Shown here one piece after another: positions 42,402-50,922 of a DNA stretch of 64,000 bases; within the stretch, counting starts at the first letter, position 1, and every line of letters begins with the position of its first letter. The DNA comes from Bradyrhizobium sp. CCGB01 (lineage in GTDB: Bacteria > Pseudomonadota > Alphaproteobacteria > Rhizobiales > Xanthobacteraceae). The position numbers and the translations under genes were made by a program. The notes below the pieces were generated by a model. The model saw only the letters and a program-made list of their open reading frames with translations, had not been told where the DNA came from and did not search any database. The stretch is taken from the NCBI RefSeq assembly GCF_024199795.1, contig NZ_JANADK010000001.1, positions 2,914,001-2,978,000 on the forward strand, given 5' to 3'.

Positions 42402-43910
42402 TTACCGCGCCTCGTCCAGCACGCATGTCACCGTGCAGACCACGCCGCGCGGCAGGAAGTCGACGGTTGCCTCGCCGCCGAGCTGGTCGCGCGCGCTGCG
42501 CTCGATCAGGCGCGAGCCGAAACCGCGCTGCACCGGCGCCGTCACCGGCGGTCCGCCGATCTCGCTCCAGATCAGCCGCAGCCGCGGCTTCGGCGTGTCG
42601 GCGATGACCTCCCATTCCAGCGTCACCCGGCCGGCCTCGTTCGACAGCGCGCCGTATTTCGCGGCGTTGGTGGCGATCTCGTGCACGATCATCGACAGCA
42701 CCACGGCGAGCCGCGGCGACAGCGGCACGGCGGGGCCGGCCATGCGGATGCGATCGGGATTGCTCAGCAGGAACGGCTGGAGCACGCGCAAGATCACGTC
42801 CCTGAGCTCCGAGCCCGCCCATTTCTCCTGGCTGAGGAGATTATGCGCCTCGGCGAGCGCGCCGAGCCGGCCCTCGAACTTGGTCCGCTCCTCGCGGCTC
42901 GAACTTCGGAAGGTCTGCACCGCGATCGCCTGCATCAGGGCCAGCGTGTTCTTGACGCGATGGTTGAGCTCGTCGATCAGCAGATTGTGCAGCATCTCGC
43001 CGCGCGCGATCGTGGTCGCCATCCTGACCGCGAAGGTCAGGCCGGTCAGCAGCAGGATGCCGCCGATCAGACTGGTGATCGCGATGTTGCGCCAGAGCGG
43101 GGCGATCAGCGAGCTCTCGGCGACACCGGCGGCGACCGTCCAGCCCGTCAGTTGCGATCGCGTGTAGGCTGCGGCCAGCGCGACGCCGTCGAGCGACACC
43201 GTCGGGAGCGATGCCTCGCTGCTGCGGAACATCTCGTCATAAAGCGAAGGGGACGCGCGCTTGCCGAATGTCTCACTGGGGTTCGGCGTCCTTGCGAATA
43301 CAATGCCCTTGGTGTCGAGCAGAGACACCGTCCAAAACCGGTCGGGCCGCTGCTTCTCCACCAGCTCCTGAAAGATGCTGACCGGCGGGCTGAAGCAGAG
43401 GTCGTAGATCACCTCGCCGTTGCGAAACACCGGGACCTCGACGGTGAGCACCTGCCGGCCATTGATGGCGCCCGTGAACAGGTCGGAATATTGCGGCGAC
43501 CTGGTCGCAAACACCTTTTCGATGGTCTCGAGATTGCCGCGCGGCGGCAGGCTCGCAGTGTCCTCCGTCGTCGAGGAGAACACCAGCCGGCCCTTGCGGT
43601 CGGAGATCAGCACAAGGCCGCCCTTGCCATATTGCTCGACGAAACCGAGCGCGATGCGGCGGAAGTTCTGGAAGTCGTCGTTGCGCAGCGAATTCGTCAG
43701 CGCAAGCACCTGCAGGCCGCCGGTCATCCGCTGCACCTCGGAGTCCAGCACGAGGCGCATGCTGCGTACGTTCTCCAGCACGCGGCGGGTCGCGTCGTTG
43801 CGGTCCTGCTTGTAATTGTAGACGACAATACCGACCGCGAAGACGATCAGCGGCAACATCGTTCCCGTGACCAGGAGAGCGAGCCGAACCGGCAGGGTGA
43901 GCTTTGACAA
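42402..43910 (-). CDS. Membrane sensor kinase with HWE/HisKA_2-type transmitter
   Basis: A 502-residue kinase. A first helix (about 8-30), a large periplasmic Cache-type sensor domain (about 31-270), a second helix (about 275-298) and a transmitter follow in order. The phospho-acceptor motif is ELNHRVKNTLALMQAIA, and the ATPase part has HEIATNAAKYGALSN and FGSRLIERSARDQLGG, both of the HWE/HisKA_2 class. No response regulator is adjacent, so it is an orphan. It may sense the substrate of the nearby TRAP transporter or a stress signal. Confidence 0.9.
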   Translation of the reverse strand: MSKLTLPVRLALLVTGTMLPLIVFAVGIVVYNYKQDRNDATRRVLENVRSMRLVLDSEVQRMTGGLQVLALTNSLRNDDFQNFRRIALGFVEQYGKGGLVLISDRKGRLVFSSTTEDTASLPPRGNLETIEKVFATRSPQYSDLFTGAINGRQVLTVEVPVFRNGEVIYDLCFSPPVSIFQELVEKQRPDRFWTVSLLDTKGIVFARTPNPSETFGKRASPSLYDEMFRSSEASLPTVSLDGVALAAAYTRSQLTGWTVAAGVAESSLIAPLWRNIAITSLIGGILLLTGLTFAVRMATTIARGEMLHNLLIDELNHRVKNTLALMQAIAVQTFRSSSREERTKFEGRLGALAEAHNLLSQEKWAGSELRDVILRVLQPFLLSNPDRIRMAGPAVPLSPRLAVVLSMIVHEIATNAAKYGALSNEAGRVTLEWEVIADTPKPRLRLIWSEIGGPPVTAPVQRGFGSRLIERSARDQLGGEATVDFLPRGVVCTVTCVLDEAR

Positions 43911-44056
43911 ACGCGGACGTCCCGGTTCCAGCGCAGGGGCGCCGGATTATGATTTTGGGGAGACCATACGGGCGGGACTTGCCCCGCGCCACGATTTTCG
44001 CAGCGGCGAGCAGCCCGGAGACGCGATGTTGCAGCGCAGTCCGGGACGCCGGCGCT

Positions 44057-44149
44057 TCAGCTCATGCTGATGGCGGTCAGCAGCAGACACATGGCGTAGA
44101 CAGCCGCCAGGCTGAGCCCGGCGATCCGGGCCTCTCGATGCGATGTCAT
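44057..44149 (-). CDS. Candidate 30-residue membrane peptide
   Basis: An ATG at 44149 preceded by GGAG (8-base spacing) opens a short frame starting MTSHREARIAGLSLAAVYAM and ending CLLLTAISMS. Most of it is one hydrophobic helix (about 10-28). The good ribosome-binding site and the hydrophobicity pattern support a real gene, but the size makes chance possible. It lies in a 539-base gap between the HWE kinase and the TRAP operon. Confidence 0.4.
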   Translation of the reverse strand: MTSHREARIAGLSLAAVYAMCLLLTAISMS

Positions 44150-44204
44150 GCGGTGAACTCCAGGAGGGCCGCCGCCTTCAAGGCGACCGCCCATCGCGCC
44201 TCGA

Positions 44205-44336
44205 TCAATCGATTTCCTGCACGACCGTGCGCGAGCCGGGGTCCACCAGCATCACGCGCTCGCCGGAGTAGACGCGAGTTGCAGTGCAATAGGTCGCGCG
44301 GAAACAGCCCTGCGACGAAGAGTACCTCCGGCGCAC
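44205..44336 (-). CDS. Candidate small protein, unknown
   Basis: A 43-residue frame with a possible GTG start and the sequence FRATYCTATRVYSGERVMLV then DPGSRTVVQEID before its stop. The short, protein-like tail resembles the small exported proteins of Bradyrhizobium. An upstream frame (beginning MKNVGRTEVISRAPEVLFVA) looks like its leader, so a frameshift may have split an older gene. The start is unresolved. Confidence 0.3.
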   Translation of the reverse strand: MRRRYSSSQGCFRATYCTATRVYSGERVMLVDPGSRTVVQEID

Positions 44337-44449
44337 GCGAAATCACTTCCGTCCTGCCGACGTTTTTCATACGCTTGCCTCTCGCACGCCGCATACCGGC
44401 TGCGCTCACGGCCCGGCTACAGGGCCGGAGCATCAAGGGAGGGGAGACG

Positions 44450-45448
44450 ATGAAGCGAAGGTCATTTCTCGCTGGTCTCGGTGCGACCACTGCGGCGGCT
44501 GCGATTGGCATGCCGTCGATCCTCAGGGCGCAAGCACCGATCACGCTGAACGGCGCGGTCCAGTTCAATGACGACCATGCCTTCAACCGGGCACTGATCC
44601 GGTTCGAAGAGCTGGTGAAGCAGTACTACGGCAAGCCGGTCAACTTCACGCTGCACAAGAACTCCTCGCTCGGCCTCGAGAAGCAGTATTTCGAGTACAT
44701 GTCGCAGGGCAAGGCGGTCGATTACGGCATCGTCTCGCCGGCCCACATGTCGACCTTCGCCAAGGCGGCCCCGTTCATCGACGCGCCCTTCGTGTTCAAG
44801 GGGATCGAGCACATGAACAAGGTCGTCGAAGCCAATATCCTGGCGCCGATCGCCGATGAGGTCGAGGCGAAAGCCGAGGTTGTTCTGATCGGTTATTCCG
44901 GTGGCGGCATCCGCAACATCTTCGCCAACAAGCCGCTCAAAAATCTCGCCGATCTCAAGGGCCTCAAGGTTCGCGTGCAGGGCGCGCCGATCTGGTCGAA
45001 GACCTTTGCGGCAGTCGGAATGAGCCCCACTGTGATCGCCTACAACGAAATCTACAACGCGATCCAGAACGGTGTGATATCGGCCGGCGAAAACGAGGCG
45101 GCCGGCGTCGAGGCGATGAAGTTCTACGAAGTGGCCCCGCATCTCAGCCTGACCCAGCACGCCGTATCGATCCGGCCGATCTGCTTCTCGGTGAAGACGC
45201 TGAAGACCTTGCCGAAGGACCTGCAGGACGCGATCAGGAAGGCCGGCAAGGAGGCCGGCGACTACGGCCGTCAGCTCGAGTCGAGCGAGGAGGTCGTCAA
45301 GCTCGACACGCTCGAGAAGGCCGGCAAGCTCAAGCGCGTTCCCTTCGAGGAGCGCGACGCCATGAAGAAGCTCGCCGACCCCGTGATGGCCACTTACGCC
45401 AAGGACATTGGTGCAGAAGCTATCTTCGAGAAGATCAACGTTGCCTGA
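44450..45448 (+). CDS. TRAP transporter substrate-binding protein DctP
   Basis: A 332-residue periplasmic binding protein. The signal sequence MKRRSFLAGLGATTAAAAIG contains RRSFL, so export by the Tat route is likely. The DctP family segment GYSGGGIRNIFANKPLKNLADLKGLKVRVQ is present. ATG 44450 follows GGAGGGGAG. It is the first gene of a dctPQM TRAP importer, which uses ion gradients to take up a small organic acid. The ligand is not known; nearby sugar-acid and aromatic genes are candidates. Confidence 0.93.
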   Translation: MKRRSFLAGLGATTAAAAIGMPSILRAQAPITLNGAVQFNDDHAFNRALIRFEELVKQYYGKPVNFTLHKNSSLGLEKQYFEYMSQGKAVDYGIVSPAHMSTFAKAAPFIDAPFVFKGIEHMNKVVEANILAPIADEVEAKAEVVLIGYSGGGIRNIFANKPLKNLADLKGLKVRVQGAPIWSKTFAAVGMSPTVIAYNEIYNAIQNGVISAGENEAAGVEAMKFYEVAPHLSLTQHAVSIRPICFSVKTLKTLPKDLQDAIRKAGKEAGDYGRQLESSEEVVKLDTLEKAGKLKRVPFEERDAMKKLADPVMATYAKDIGAEAIFEKINVA

Positions 45449-45531
45449 GATCGTTGCGTTCGCCCACGACATTCCGGGCAGGCCCCGCTTCCTGCCTGGA
45501 CGTGGCTGATGAGCTGCCGCACGGAGCCCCG

Positions 45532-46047
45532 ATGTCTGAAATGCCCGTCCCGTCCACACCGTCGCTGTGGCGTCGCGTCACGGCCGCCTATGCGAAACTG
45601 CTGGAATTCCTGCTGGCCGCCTGCGTCGGCGTCCTGATCATTCCGGTCACGCTGCAGATCATCTCGCGCTACACGCCCTTCATTCCGTCCTACATCTGGA
45701 CGGAGGAAATGGCCCGGTTCCTGTTCGTCTGGACGATCATGATCGGCGCCATGGTCGGTGTGCGGGAAGCGCAGCATTTCGAGGTCGACGTGTGGCCCGA
45801 CCTGTCGCGGCGGTCGGAGGCCGCGGTGCGGATCCTCGCGCGGCTCGGCGTGCTCGCGCTGGCGCTGGTGTTCGTATCCGCCGGCCTCGAGTTCACCCGC
45901 TTTGCCTGGAACAGGACTTCGGAGCTGGCCGATCTGCCGCTCTGGCTGATCCACGTCGCCTGGCCCGTGACCGGCGCGACGTGGATCGTCTTTGCGGGCG
46001 AACAGATCATCGATGAAATGCGCATTCTTGTCGGGGCAGGGCGATGA
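45532..46047 (+). CDS. TRAP transporter small permease DctQ
   Basis: A 171-residue membrane protein with four helices. The family segment YIWTEEMARFLFVWTIMIGA is present, followed by REAQHFEVDVWPDL. I use ATG 45532; the frame opens about 26 codons earlier without a ribosome-binding site. It overlaps the large permease start (ATGA), which shows operon organisation with dctP and dctM. Confidence 0.92.
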   Translation: MSEMPVPSTPSLWRRVTAAYAKLLEFLLAACVGVLIIPVTLQIISRYTPFIPSYIWTEEMARFLFVWTIMIGAMVGVREAQHFEVDVWPDLSRRSEAAVRILARLGVLALALVFVSAGLEFTRFAWNRTSELADLPLWLIHVAWPVTGATWIVFAGEQIIDEMRILVGAGR

Positions 46048-47363
46048 GCGGCAATGTACTCTCCGCCGGACAGGCTGCGATGGTGCTGTTCGGGGTCTTC
46101 ATCGGCCTGCTCATCGTGCGCGTGCCGGTCGCGTTTGCGCTCGGCCTCGCCTGCGTGCCGATCCTGCTGATCGAGCCGCATCTGTCGCTGATGACGCTCG
46201 CGCAGGAAACATTCAATGCCTACAATTCATTCATCCTGCTGGCGGTGCCGTTCTTCCTGCTGACGGCGAACCTGATGAGCATCGGCGGCATCACCGACCG
46301 CCTGGTGGCGCTGTCGCGCTCGATGGTCGGGCACTGGCCGGGGTCGCTGGCGCAGATCAACGTCGTGCTGTCGGTGTTCTTTGCGGGCATCTCGGGCTCT
46401 TCCACCGCCGATGCGGCGAGCCAGTCCAAGATCTTCATCGATGCGCAGACGAAGGAGGGCTACGATCTCTCGTTCTCCATCGCCATCACTGCGGTTTCTG
46501 CGGTGCTTGCGGTCATCATCCCGCCGTCGATCCTGATGATCGTGTGGGGCGGATTGATCTCGACCTCGATTGCGGCGATGTATCTGGCCGGCATCGTGCC
46601 GGGCCTGCTGATCGCGGGCGCGCAGATGGCGACGGTGCACATCTATGCGGTGCGCCGCGGCTATCCGACCTATCCGAAGGCGACCTGGGTCGAGATGCGA
46701 TGCGCCATCTGGCAGTCGCTACCGGCGCTGATGACGCCGTTCATCATCGTCGGCGGCATTCTGCTCGGGTGGTTCACCGCGACCGAGTCCGCCTGCGTTG
46801 CGGTGCTCTATTCCGTCGTGCTGTCGGCGTTCTTCTACCGCGAGACGGGTCCACGCGAATTGTACAAGGCGCTGCTCGACACCGGGCGTCTTGCCGGCGT
46901 GGCGCTGTTTTGTGTCGGCACCGCAAGTGCGTTCGGCTGGCTGCTCGCCTACTACAAGATCCCGCAAGCGCTGTTGGCGAACGTCTCGACATGGGGGATG
47001 GGCGTCGTCGCCGCCGGCTTCTTCATCTCGTTCTGCTTTCTGGTGGTGGGCTGCTTCCTCGACGCCATCCCGGCGATCATCATCGTCGGCACCGTGCTGG
47101 AGCCGCTGGCCAAGTCCGTCGATCTCCATCCGGTCCAGTTCGCGATCATTTCCATCGTCTCGCTGGCGTTCGGACTGGTGACGCCGCCCTATGGCTTGTG
47201 CCTGATGATCGCCTGTTCGATCGCCGGCGTGCGGCTGCGCTACGCCTTGAAGGACACCGTGATCATGCTGGTGCCAATGCTGCTCGTGCTGGCGGCCGTC
47301 ATCATCTGGCCCAGCGTGTCGCTGTTCCTGCCGCGCCTGATCGTACCGGAGATGTTGAAATGA
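46044..47363 (+). CDS. TRAP transporter large permease DctM
   Basis: A 439-residue membrane protein with about twelve helices. The DctM hallmarks SGSSTADAASQSKIFIDAQT and AVIIPPSILMIVWG are present, and the C-terminal half contains FGLVTPPYGLCLMIACSIAG. It forms the transport channel of the TRAP system. Its ATG overlaps the dctQ stop. A perfect 9-bp hairpin follows after the stop. Confidence 0.94.
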   Translation: MSGNVLSAGQAAMVLFGVFIGLLIVRVPVAFALGLACVPILLIEPHLSLMTLAQETFNAYNSFILLAVPFFLLTANLMSIGGITDRLVALSRSMVGHWPGSLAQINVVLSVFFAGISGSSTADAASQSKIFIDAQTKEGYDLSFSIAITAVSAVLAVIIPPSILMIVWGGLISTSIAAMYLAGIVPGLLIAGAQMATVHIYAVRRGYPTYPKATWVEMRCAIWQSLPALMTPFIIVGGILLGWFTATESACVAVLYSVVLSAFFYRETGPRELYKALLDTGRLAGVALFCVGTASAFGWLLAYYKIPQALLANVSTWGMGVVAAGFFISFCFLVVGCFLDAIPAIIIVGTVLEPLAKSVDLHPVQFAIISIVSLAFGLVTPPYGLCLMIACSIAGVRLRYALKDTVIMLVPMLLVLAAVIIWPSVSLFLPRLIVPEMLK

Positions 47364-47375
47364 GCAGGGCTCGAT

Positions 47376-47397
47376 CCCGCGGCCCTGCGGCCGCGGG
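47376..47397. terminator. Hairpin between convergent dctM and a serine hydrolase
   Basis: CCCGCGGCC (47376-47384) and GGCCGCGGG (47389-47397) form a perfect 9-bp stem with loop CTGC. It starts 13 bases after the dctM stop and sits before the convergent hydrolase stop at 47412, so it can serve both strands. No T-run is visible. Confidence 0.6.
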
Positions 47398-47411
47398 ACC
47401 GGTTCGATTGC

Positions 47412-48686
47412 TCAGAGATTGCTGTCGGTGATCGCGGCATAGACCATGCTGCGCAGCTCGCGGCGGAGCGGATAGGCGCTCGACGGCAGCACCTGCGTCA
47501 TGAAGATGGTGATCAGCTCCTCGGCCGGGTCGATCCAGAACGAGGTCGTGGCCGCACCGCCCCAACTATACTCGCCCGGGCTGCCGGCGATCAGCGTCTC
47601 CGCCGGGCGCATGGTCACGGCGAAGCCGAGGCCGAAGCCGATGCCGTTATAGCTCGCCTCCGAGAACAGGGAGCGGGAGACTTCCGGCAGCGCGCGATCG
47701 CCCGGAATGTGATTGCTCGTCATCAGCGCCAGTGTCTTCGGCCCGATCAGCCGGACGCCGCCCAGCTCGCCGCCATTGAGCAGCGCGCGGCAGAAGGTGA
47801 GATAGTCGGCGATCGTCGAGCACAGCCCGCCGCCGCCCGAGATGAACGAGGGCGGGGACAGGAACGAGCTCTGGGTCGGATCGTCCTGGAGCGTCAGGCC
47901 CTCGCGGCGCTGCCCGGCATGGAAGGTCATGCCGCCGCCCGGATCGGCGGAATAGCAGGCTGCGAAACGATGCGCCTTGGCGGCCGGCACGTGAAAATCA
48001 GTGTCGGTCATGCCGAGCGGATCGAGGATGCGTTGCTTCAGGAACTGTTCGAAGGGGATTCCGGAGATCCTGCCGATGAGATAGCCGAGCACGTCGGTCG
48101 CGACGGAGTAGTTCCAGGACTCGCCGGGCGAGAACTCCAGCGGGATCTTTGCGAGGGCCTCGATCATGGTCTGGAGCGTGCCGGCTTTCTCGACCTCGCC
48201 GATCTTTTCGGTGCGATAGGCGGCATCGACGTTGGAGCGCTGCTGGAAGCCGTAGGTGAGGCCGGCCGTGTGGCGCAGGAGGTCGACGATCAGCATCGGC
48301 CGGGACGGCGGCCGGGTCAGGAAGGCCGGCGCGGTGCCGGCGACGAACACGCCGAGATCCTTCCATTCCGGAATGTACTTGGCGACGGGCTCGTCGATCG
48401 CGACGAGGCCTTCCTCGACCAGCATCATGAAGGCGACGCTGGTGAGCGGCTTGGTCATGGAATAGATGCGGTAGATGGTGTCGTCCTTGACCGGAACCTT
48501 GCGCTCGACATCTGCAAAGCCCTGCACCGAGCTGTGGGCGATCTTGCCGCGGCGATAGACCAGCAGCTGCGTGCCCGGGAAGCGGCCGGCATCGATGTAT
48601 CGGCTTTTCAGATGCGCATCGACGCGGTCGAGGGCGGCCTTGGACATGCCGACGGATTCGGGCGAGGCGGGGGTAGGGGCAAGCAT
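47412..48686 (-). CDS. Beta-lactamase-fold serine hydrolase
   Basis: A 424-residue class C beta-lactamase-related serine hydrolase, second of two in this window. The nucleophile motif is SMTK in YRIYSMTKPLTSVAFM, and the tyrosine motif YSV (ESWNYSVATDVLGYL) follows. There is no signal peptide, favouring an esterase or amidase. ATG 48686 is supported by GGAGG six bases upstream; the frame opens earlier. It is divergent from the dioxygenase gene at 48843, so the two may share regulation. Confidence 0.88.
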   Translation of the reverse strand: MLAPTPASPESVGMSKAALDRVDAHLKSRYIDAGRFPGTQLLVYRRGKIAHSSVQGFADVERKVPVKDDTIYRIYSMTKPLTSVAFMMLVEEGLVAIDEPVAKYIPEWKDLGVFVAGTAPAFLTRPPSRPMLIVDLLRHTAGLTYGFQQRSNVDAAYRTEKIGEVEKAGTLQTMIEALAKIPLEFSPGESWNYSVATDVLGYLIGRISGIPFEQFLKQRILDPLGMTDTDFHVPAAKAHRFAACYSADPGGGMTFHAGQRREGLTLQDDPTQSSFLSPPSFISGGGGLCSTIADYLTFCRALLNGGELGGVRLIGPKTLALMTSNHIPGDRALPEVSRSLFSEASYNGIGFGLGFAVTMRPAETLIAGSPGEYSWGGAATTSFWIDPAEELITIFMTQVLPSSAYPLRRELRSMVYAAITDSNL

Positions 48687-48842
48687 CAGTTCCTCCGGAC
48701 GGTTTTGTTCAGAGGTGATAGCGAAATCGTGCCCCCATTCCAAGCCGGTCCGCGCTTAACGCGGGCCCCCTGGCTGGTGTAGGCTCACCCTAGAACCCCT
48801 CGGGGACCAACAAGAAGATCGAAAACGGGAAGCCCAATTGCC

Positions 48843-49760
48843 ATGACCCAGTTCAACGAGACCGAACTCACCGAAGCCGTCGTCAAAAGCTTCGACAACA
48901 CGCCCGATGCGCGCGCGAAATTCCTGCTTCAGGAACTGGTGAAGTCGCTGCACGATTACGTGAGCAAGACCGGTCTCACCTTCCCCGAGTGGGAATACGC
49001 GATCGATTTCCTGACCCGCACCGGCCAGAAATGCACCGATACCCGCCAGGAGTTCATCCTGCTGTCCGACGTGCTTGGCGTCTCCATGCTGGTCGATGCC
49101 GTCAACCACCGCGACCGCGAAGGGGCCACCGAGACCACCGTGCTCGGCCCGTTCTATGTCGGCGAGCACAAGGTCACCGCGCACGGCACCGACATCTCGC
49201 CGAACAACCAGACCGGCGAACGGATGTTCGTGCAGAGCCGCGTCACCGATCTCAACGGCAAGCCGCTCGCCAATGTCCCCGTCGACGTCTGGCATGCGGA
49301 CGATGACGGCTTCTACGATTCACAGAAGGCCAATTATGACGAGGTCGGCGCCTCGGCGCGGGCGCGGTTCATCACCGACGCCGACGGCCGCTTCTTCTTC
49401 CGCACCATCTTGCCGTGCAGCTACCCGATCCCGACCGATGGCCCCGTCGGCGAGATGATCGTGCAGACCAGGCGCCATCCGATGCGCCCGGCCCATGTGC
49501 ACTTCCTGGTCAACGCGAAGGGCTACGAGCCGCTGATCACGCATGTCTTCATGGACGGCGACAAATATCTCGATTCCGACGTGGTGTTCGGGGTCAAGGA
49601 CGACCTCGTCGCCAAGGTCGAGCCGCGCAACGATCCGGCGATGCCTGACGGGACCAAGGCGAGCGGGCAGTGGCACCTGATGACCTACGAATTCCACCTC
49701 AAGCCGGGCGGCGGCATGGCGCCGAAACCGCTCGGGACGAAGGCGGCGGAGCCGGCGTGA
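48843..49760 (+). CDS. Intradiol ring-cleavage dioxygenase, hydroxyquinol 1,2-dioxygenase-like
   Basis: A 305-residue intradiol dioxygenase. The N-terminal helical domain has EWEYAIDFLTRTGQKCTDTR and EFILLSDVLGVSMLVDAVNH, then TETTVLGPFYV, all close to hydroxyquinol 1,2-dioxygenase. Fe(III) ligands are expected in the tyrosine-containing segments FYDSQ and SYPIPTDGPVGEM and the histidines of HPMRPAHVHF. It cleaves hydroxyquinol (or catechol) between the hydroxyls. With the decarboxylase at 38300, it would fit the gamma-resorcylate-to-maleylacetate route. Confidence 0.87.
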   Translation: MTQFNETELTEAVVKSFDNTPDARAKFLLQELVKSLHDYVSKTGLTFPEWEYAIDFLTRTGQKCTDTRQEFILLSDVLGVSMLVDAVNHRDREGATETTVLGPFYVGEHKVTAHGTDISPNNQTGERMFVQSRVTDLNGKPLANVPVDVWHADDDGFYDSQKANYDEVGASARARFITDADGRFFFRTILPCSYPIPTDGPVGEMIVQTRRHPMRPAHVHFLVNAKGYEPLITHVFMDGDKYLDSDVVFGVKDDLVAKVEPRNDPAMPDGTKASGQWHLMTYEFHLKPGGGMAPKPLGTKAAEPA

Positions 49761-50090
49761 CCGCCCGCCGGAAACGCGGCAGTCTTGGCCCAGGTCGTCC
49801 GCTCTGCTTCGAGCTGCGCCAACGGCAGGCTCGCGCGTTGCTGCAATGACTGGTCGATCACATCGTGGGGCATTCCGCCGAGCGGCAAAGATCGCGAATA
49901 GTATGATGTATGCAAGATCGTGGTTGCGCGGCGAGGGCGCCCATCAAGTCTCCGCAAATGTCCGTGCTTGATCTCGACCAATGGCTCTGTTTGGATAGTT
50001 GCTGTTCGGCAATTCGTATTTCGGATAATCATGGTAGATGAATTAAACGGATACCGTCGTTCATCGGGGGCTCGCTCGCAAGAAGGCATC
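49761..50090. other. 330-base intergenic region, no gene seen
   Basis: The region separates the dioxygenase from the Crp/Fnr gene. Frames here are short and unconvincing. A minus-strand stretch (49770-49900) has protein-like composition but no ribosome-binding site. A TTG-N8-CAA site at 49968-49981 only partly matches an FNR-type box. Confidence 0.45.
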
Positions 50091-50870
50091 GTGACTGTCC
50101 ACCGCACGGGCACCGGGAATCGGTTGCTGGCGGCGTTGCCGCCAGCGGATCTCGGCTTGCTCACGCCCTACTTCCAGAAGGTCTCGTTCGAACCCGGTGC
50201 CGTCCTGGTGCGCTCGGGCGACGAGCTCGACCCGGTTTGTTTTCCCCATAGCGGCGCAATCGCCTTCATGCTCGACATGCCGGACGGGCAAACGGTCGCA
50301 ACCGCGTTGATGGGACGGGAAGGCGCTCTGGCCTCGTTCTCCGTGCTCGGCCCGTCGCTTTCATCCGTGACCGCGGTTGCACGCATGGCCGGCACGGCAT
50401 CGCTGATTTCCGCCAGCAGATTTCGGGCTGCCTATGGGCAAAGCGCAGCCATCAGGAATGTCGTGCAGGTCCACGTCCGCGCGGTGATGCTGCAGCTCCA
50501 GCATGTAGCCGCTTGCAACGCGCTGCACCGGGTGGATAGCCGCATGGCACGCTGGCTCCTGCAGCTTCACGACCGCGTTCCCGATGACCGGCTTCCGGTG
50601 ACGCAGGAGGCGCTTGCGCAATTGCTTGGTGTGCGACGGACGACAGTGACCCTGACGATGAACAAGCTGCGCGAAGCCGGCGCCGTCCCGTCCGACCGGC
50701 GCGGGTTCGTAGAGATCGATCGGGCGCGGCTCGAGAGGGTCGCATGCGATTGCTATGCGCTGATGCAGCAAAACATTGATCGAATGTATTGCCAGGAATT
50801 GGAGGCGCCGCAGCCTGCCTCTGCGCCGTTCCGGGAAAGCGCCATCGTCGCCTCCAACGGAGTGGGATAA
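50091..50870 (+). CDS. Crp/Fnr-family transcriptional regulator
   Basis: A 259-residue regulator with an N-terminal cyclic-nucleotide-binding-like domain (TGNRLLAALPPADLGLLTPY, then PVCFPHSGAIAFMLDMPDGQ) and a C-terminal winged helix (TQEALAQLLGVRRTTVTLTM, NKLREAGAVPSDRRG). There is no N-terminal cysteine cluster, so it is not an Fe-S type FNR. I prefer GTG 50091, which has AGAAGG upstream, over the ATG at 50031. Its targets are unknown. Confidence 0.85.
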   Translation: MTVHRTGTGNRLLAALPPADLGLLTPYFQKVSFEPGAVLVRSGDELDPVCFPHSGAIAFMLDMPDGQTVATALMGREGALASFSVLGPSLSSVTAVARMAGTASLISASRFRAAYGQSAAIRNVVQVHVRAVMLQLQHVAACNALHRVDSRMARWLLQLHDRVPDDRLPVTQEALAQLLGVRRTTVTLTMNKLREAGAVPSDRRGFVEIDRARLERVACDCYALMQQNIDRMYCQELEAPQPASAPFRESAIVASNGVG

Positions 50871-50922
50871 TAAATCCAGGCCGCTTCAGTCCTTGAGCTC
50901 TGAAACCGCTCGCGTTTGCCGT

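Noticed and set aside
49968..49981. TTG-N8-CAA site upstream of the Crp/Fnr gene, possible FixK box
   Set aside because: The inner bases of the right half do not match (CCAA instead of TCAA or GCAA), so it is a poor fit to the FixK/FNR consensus.
49685..50164. A 159-residue minus-strand frame between the dioxygenase and Crp/Fnr genes
   Set aside because: It overlaps both neighbours, has no ribosome-binding site and mixed composition; only a short middle part looks protein-like.
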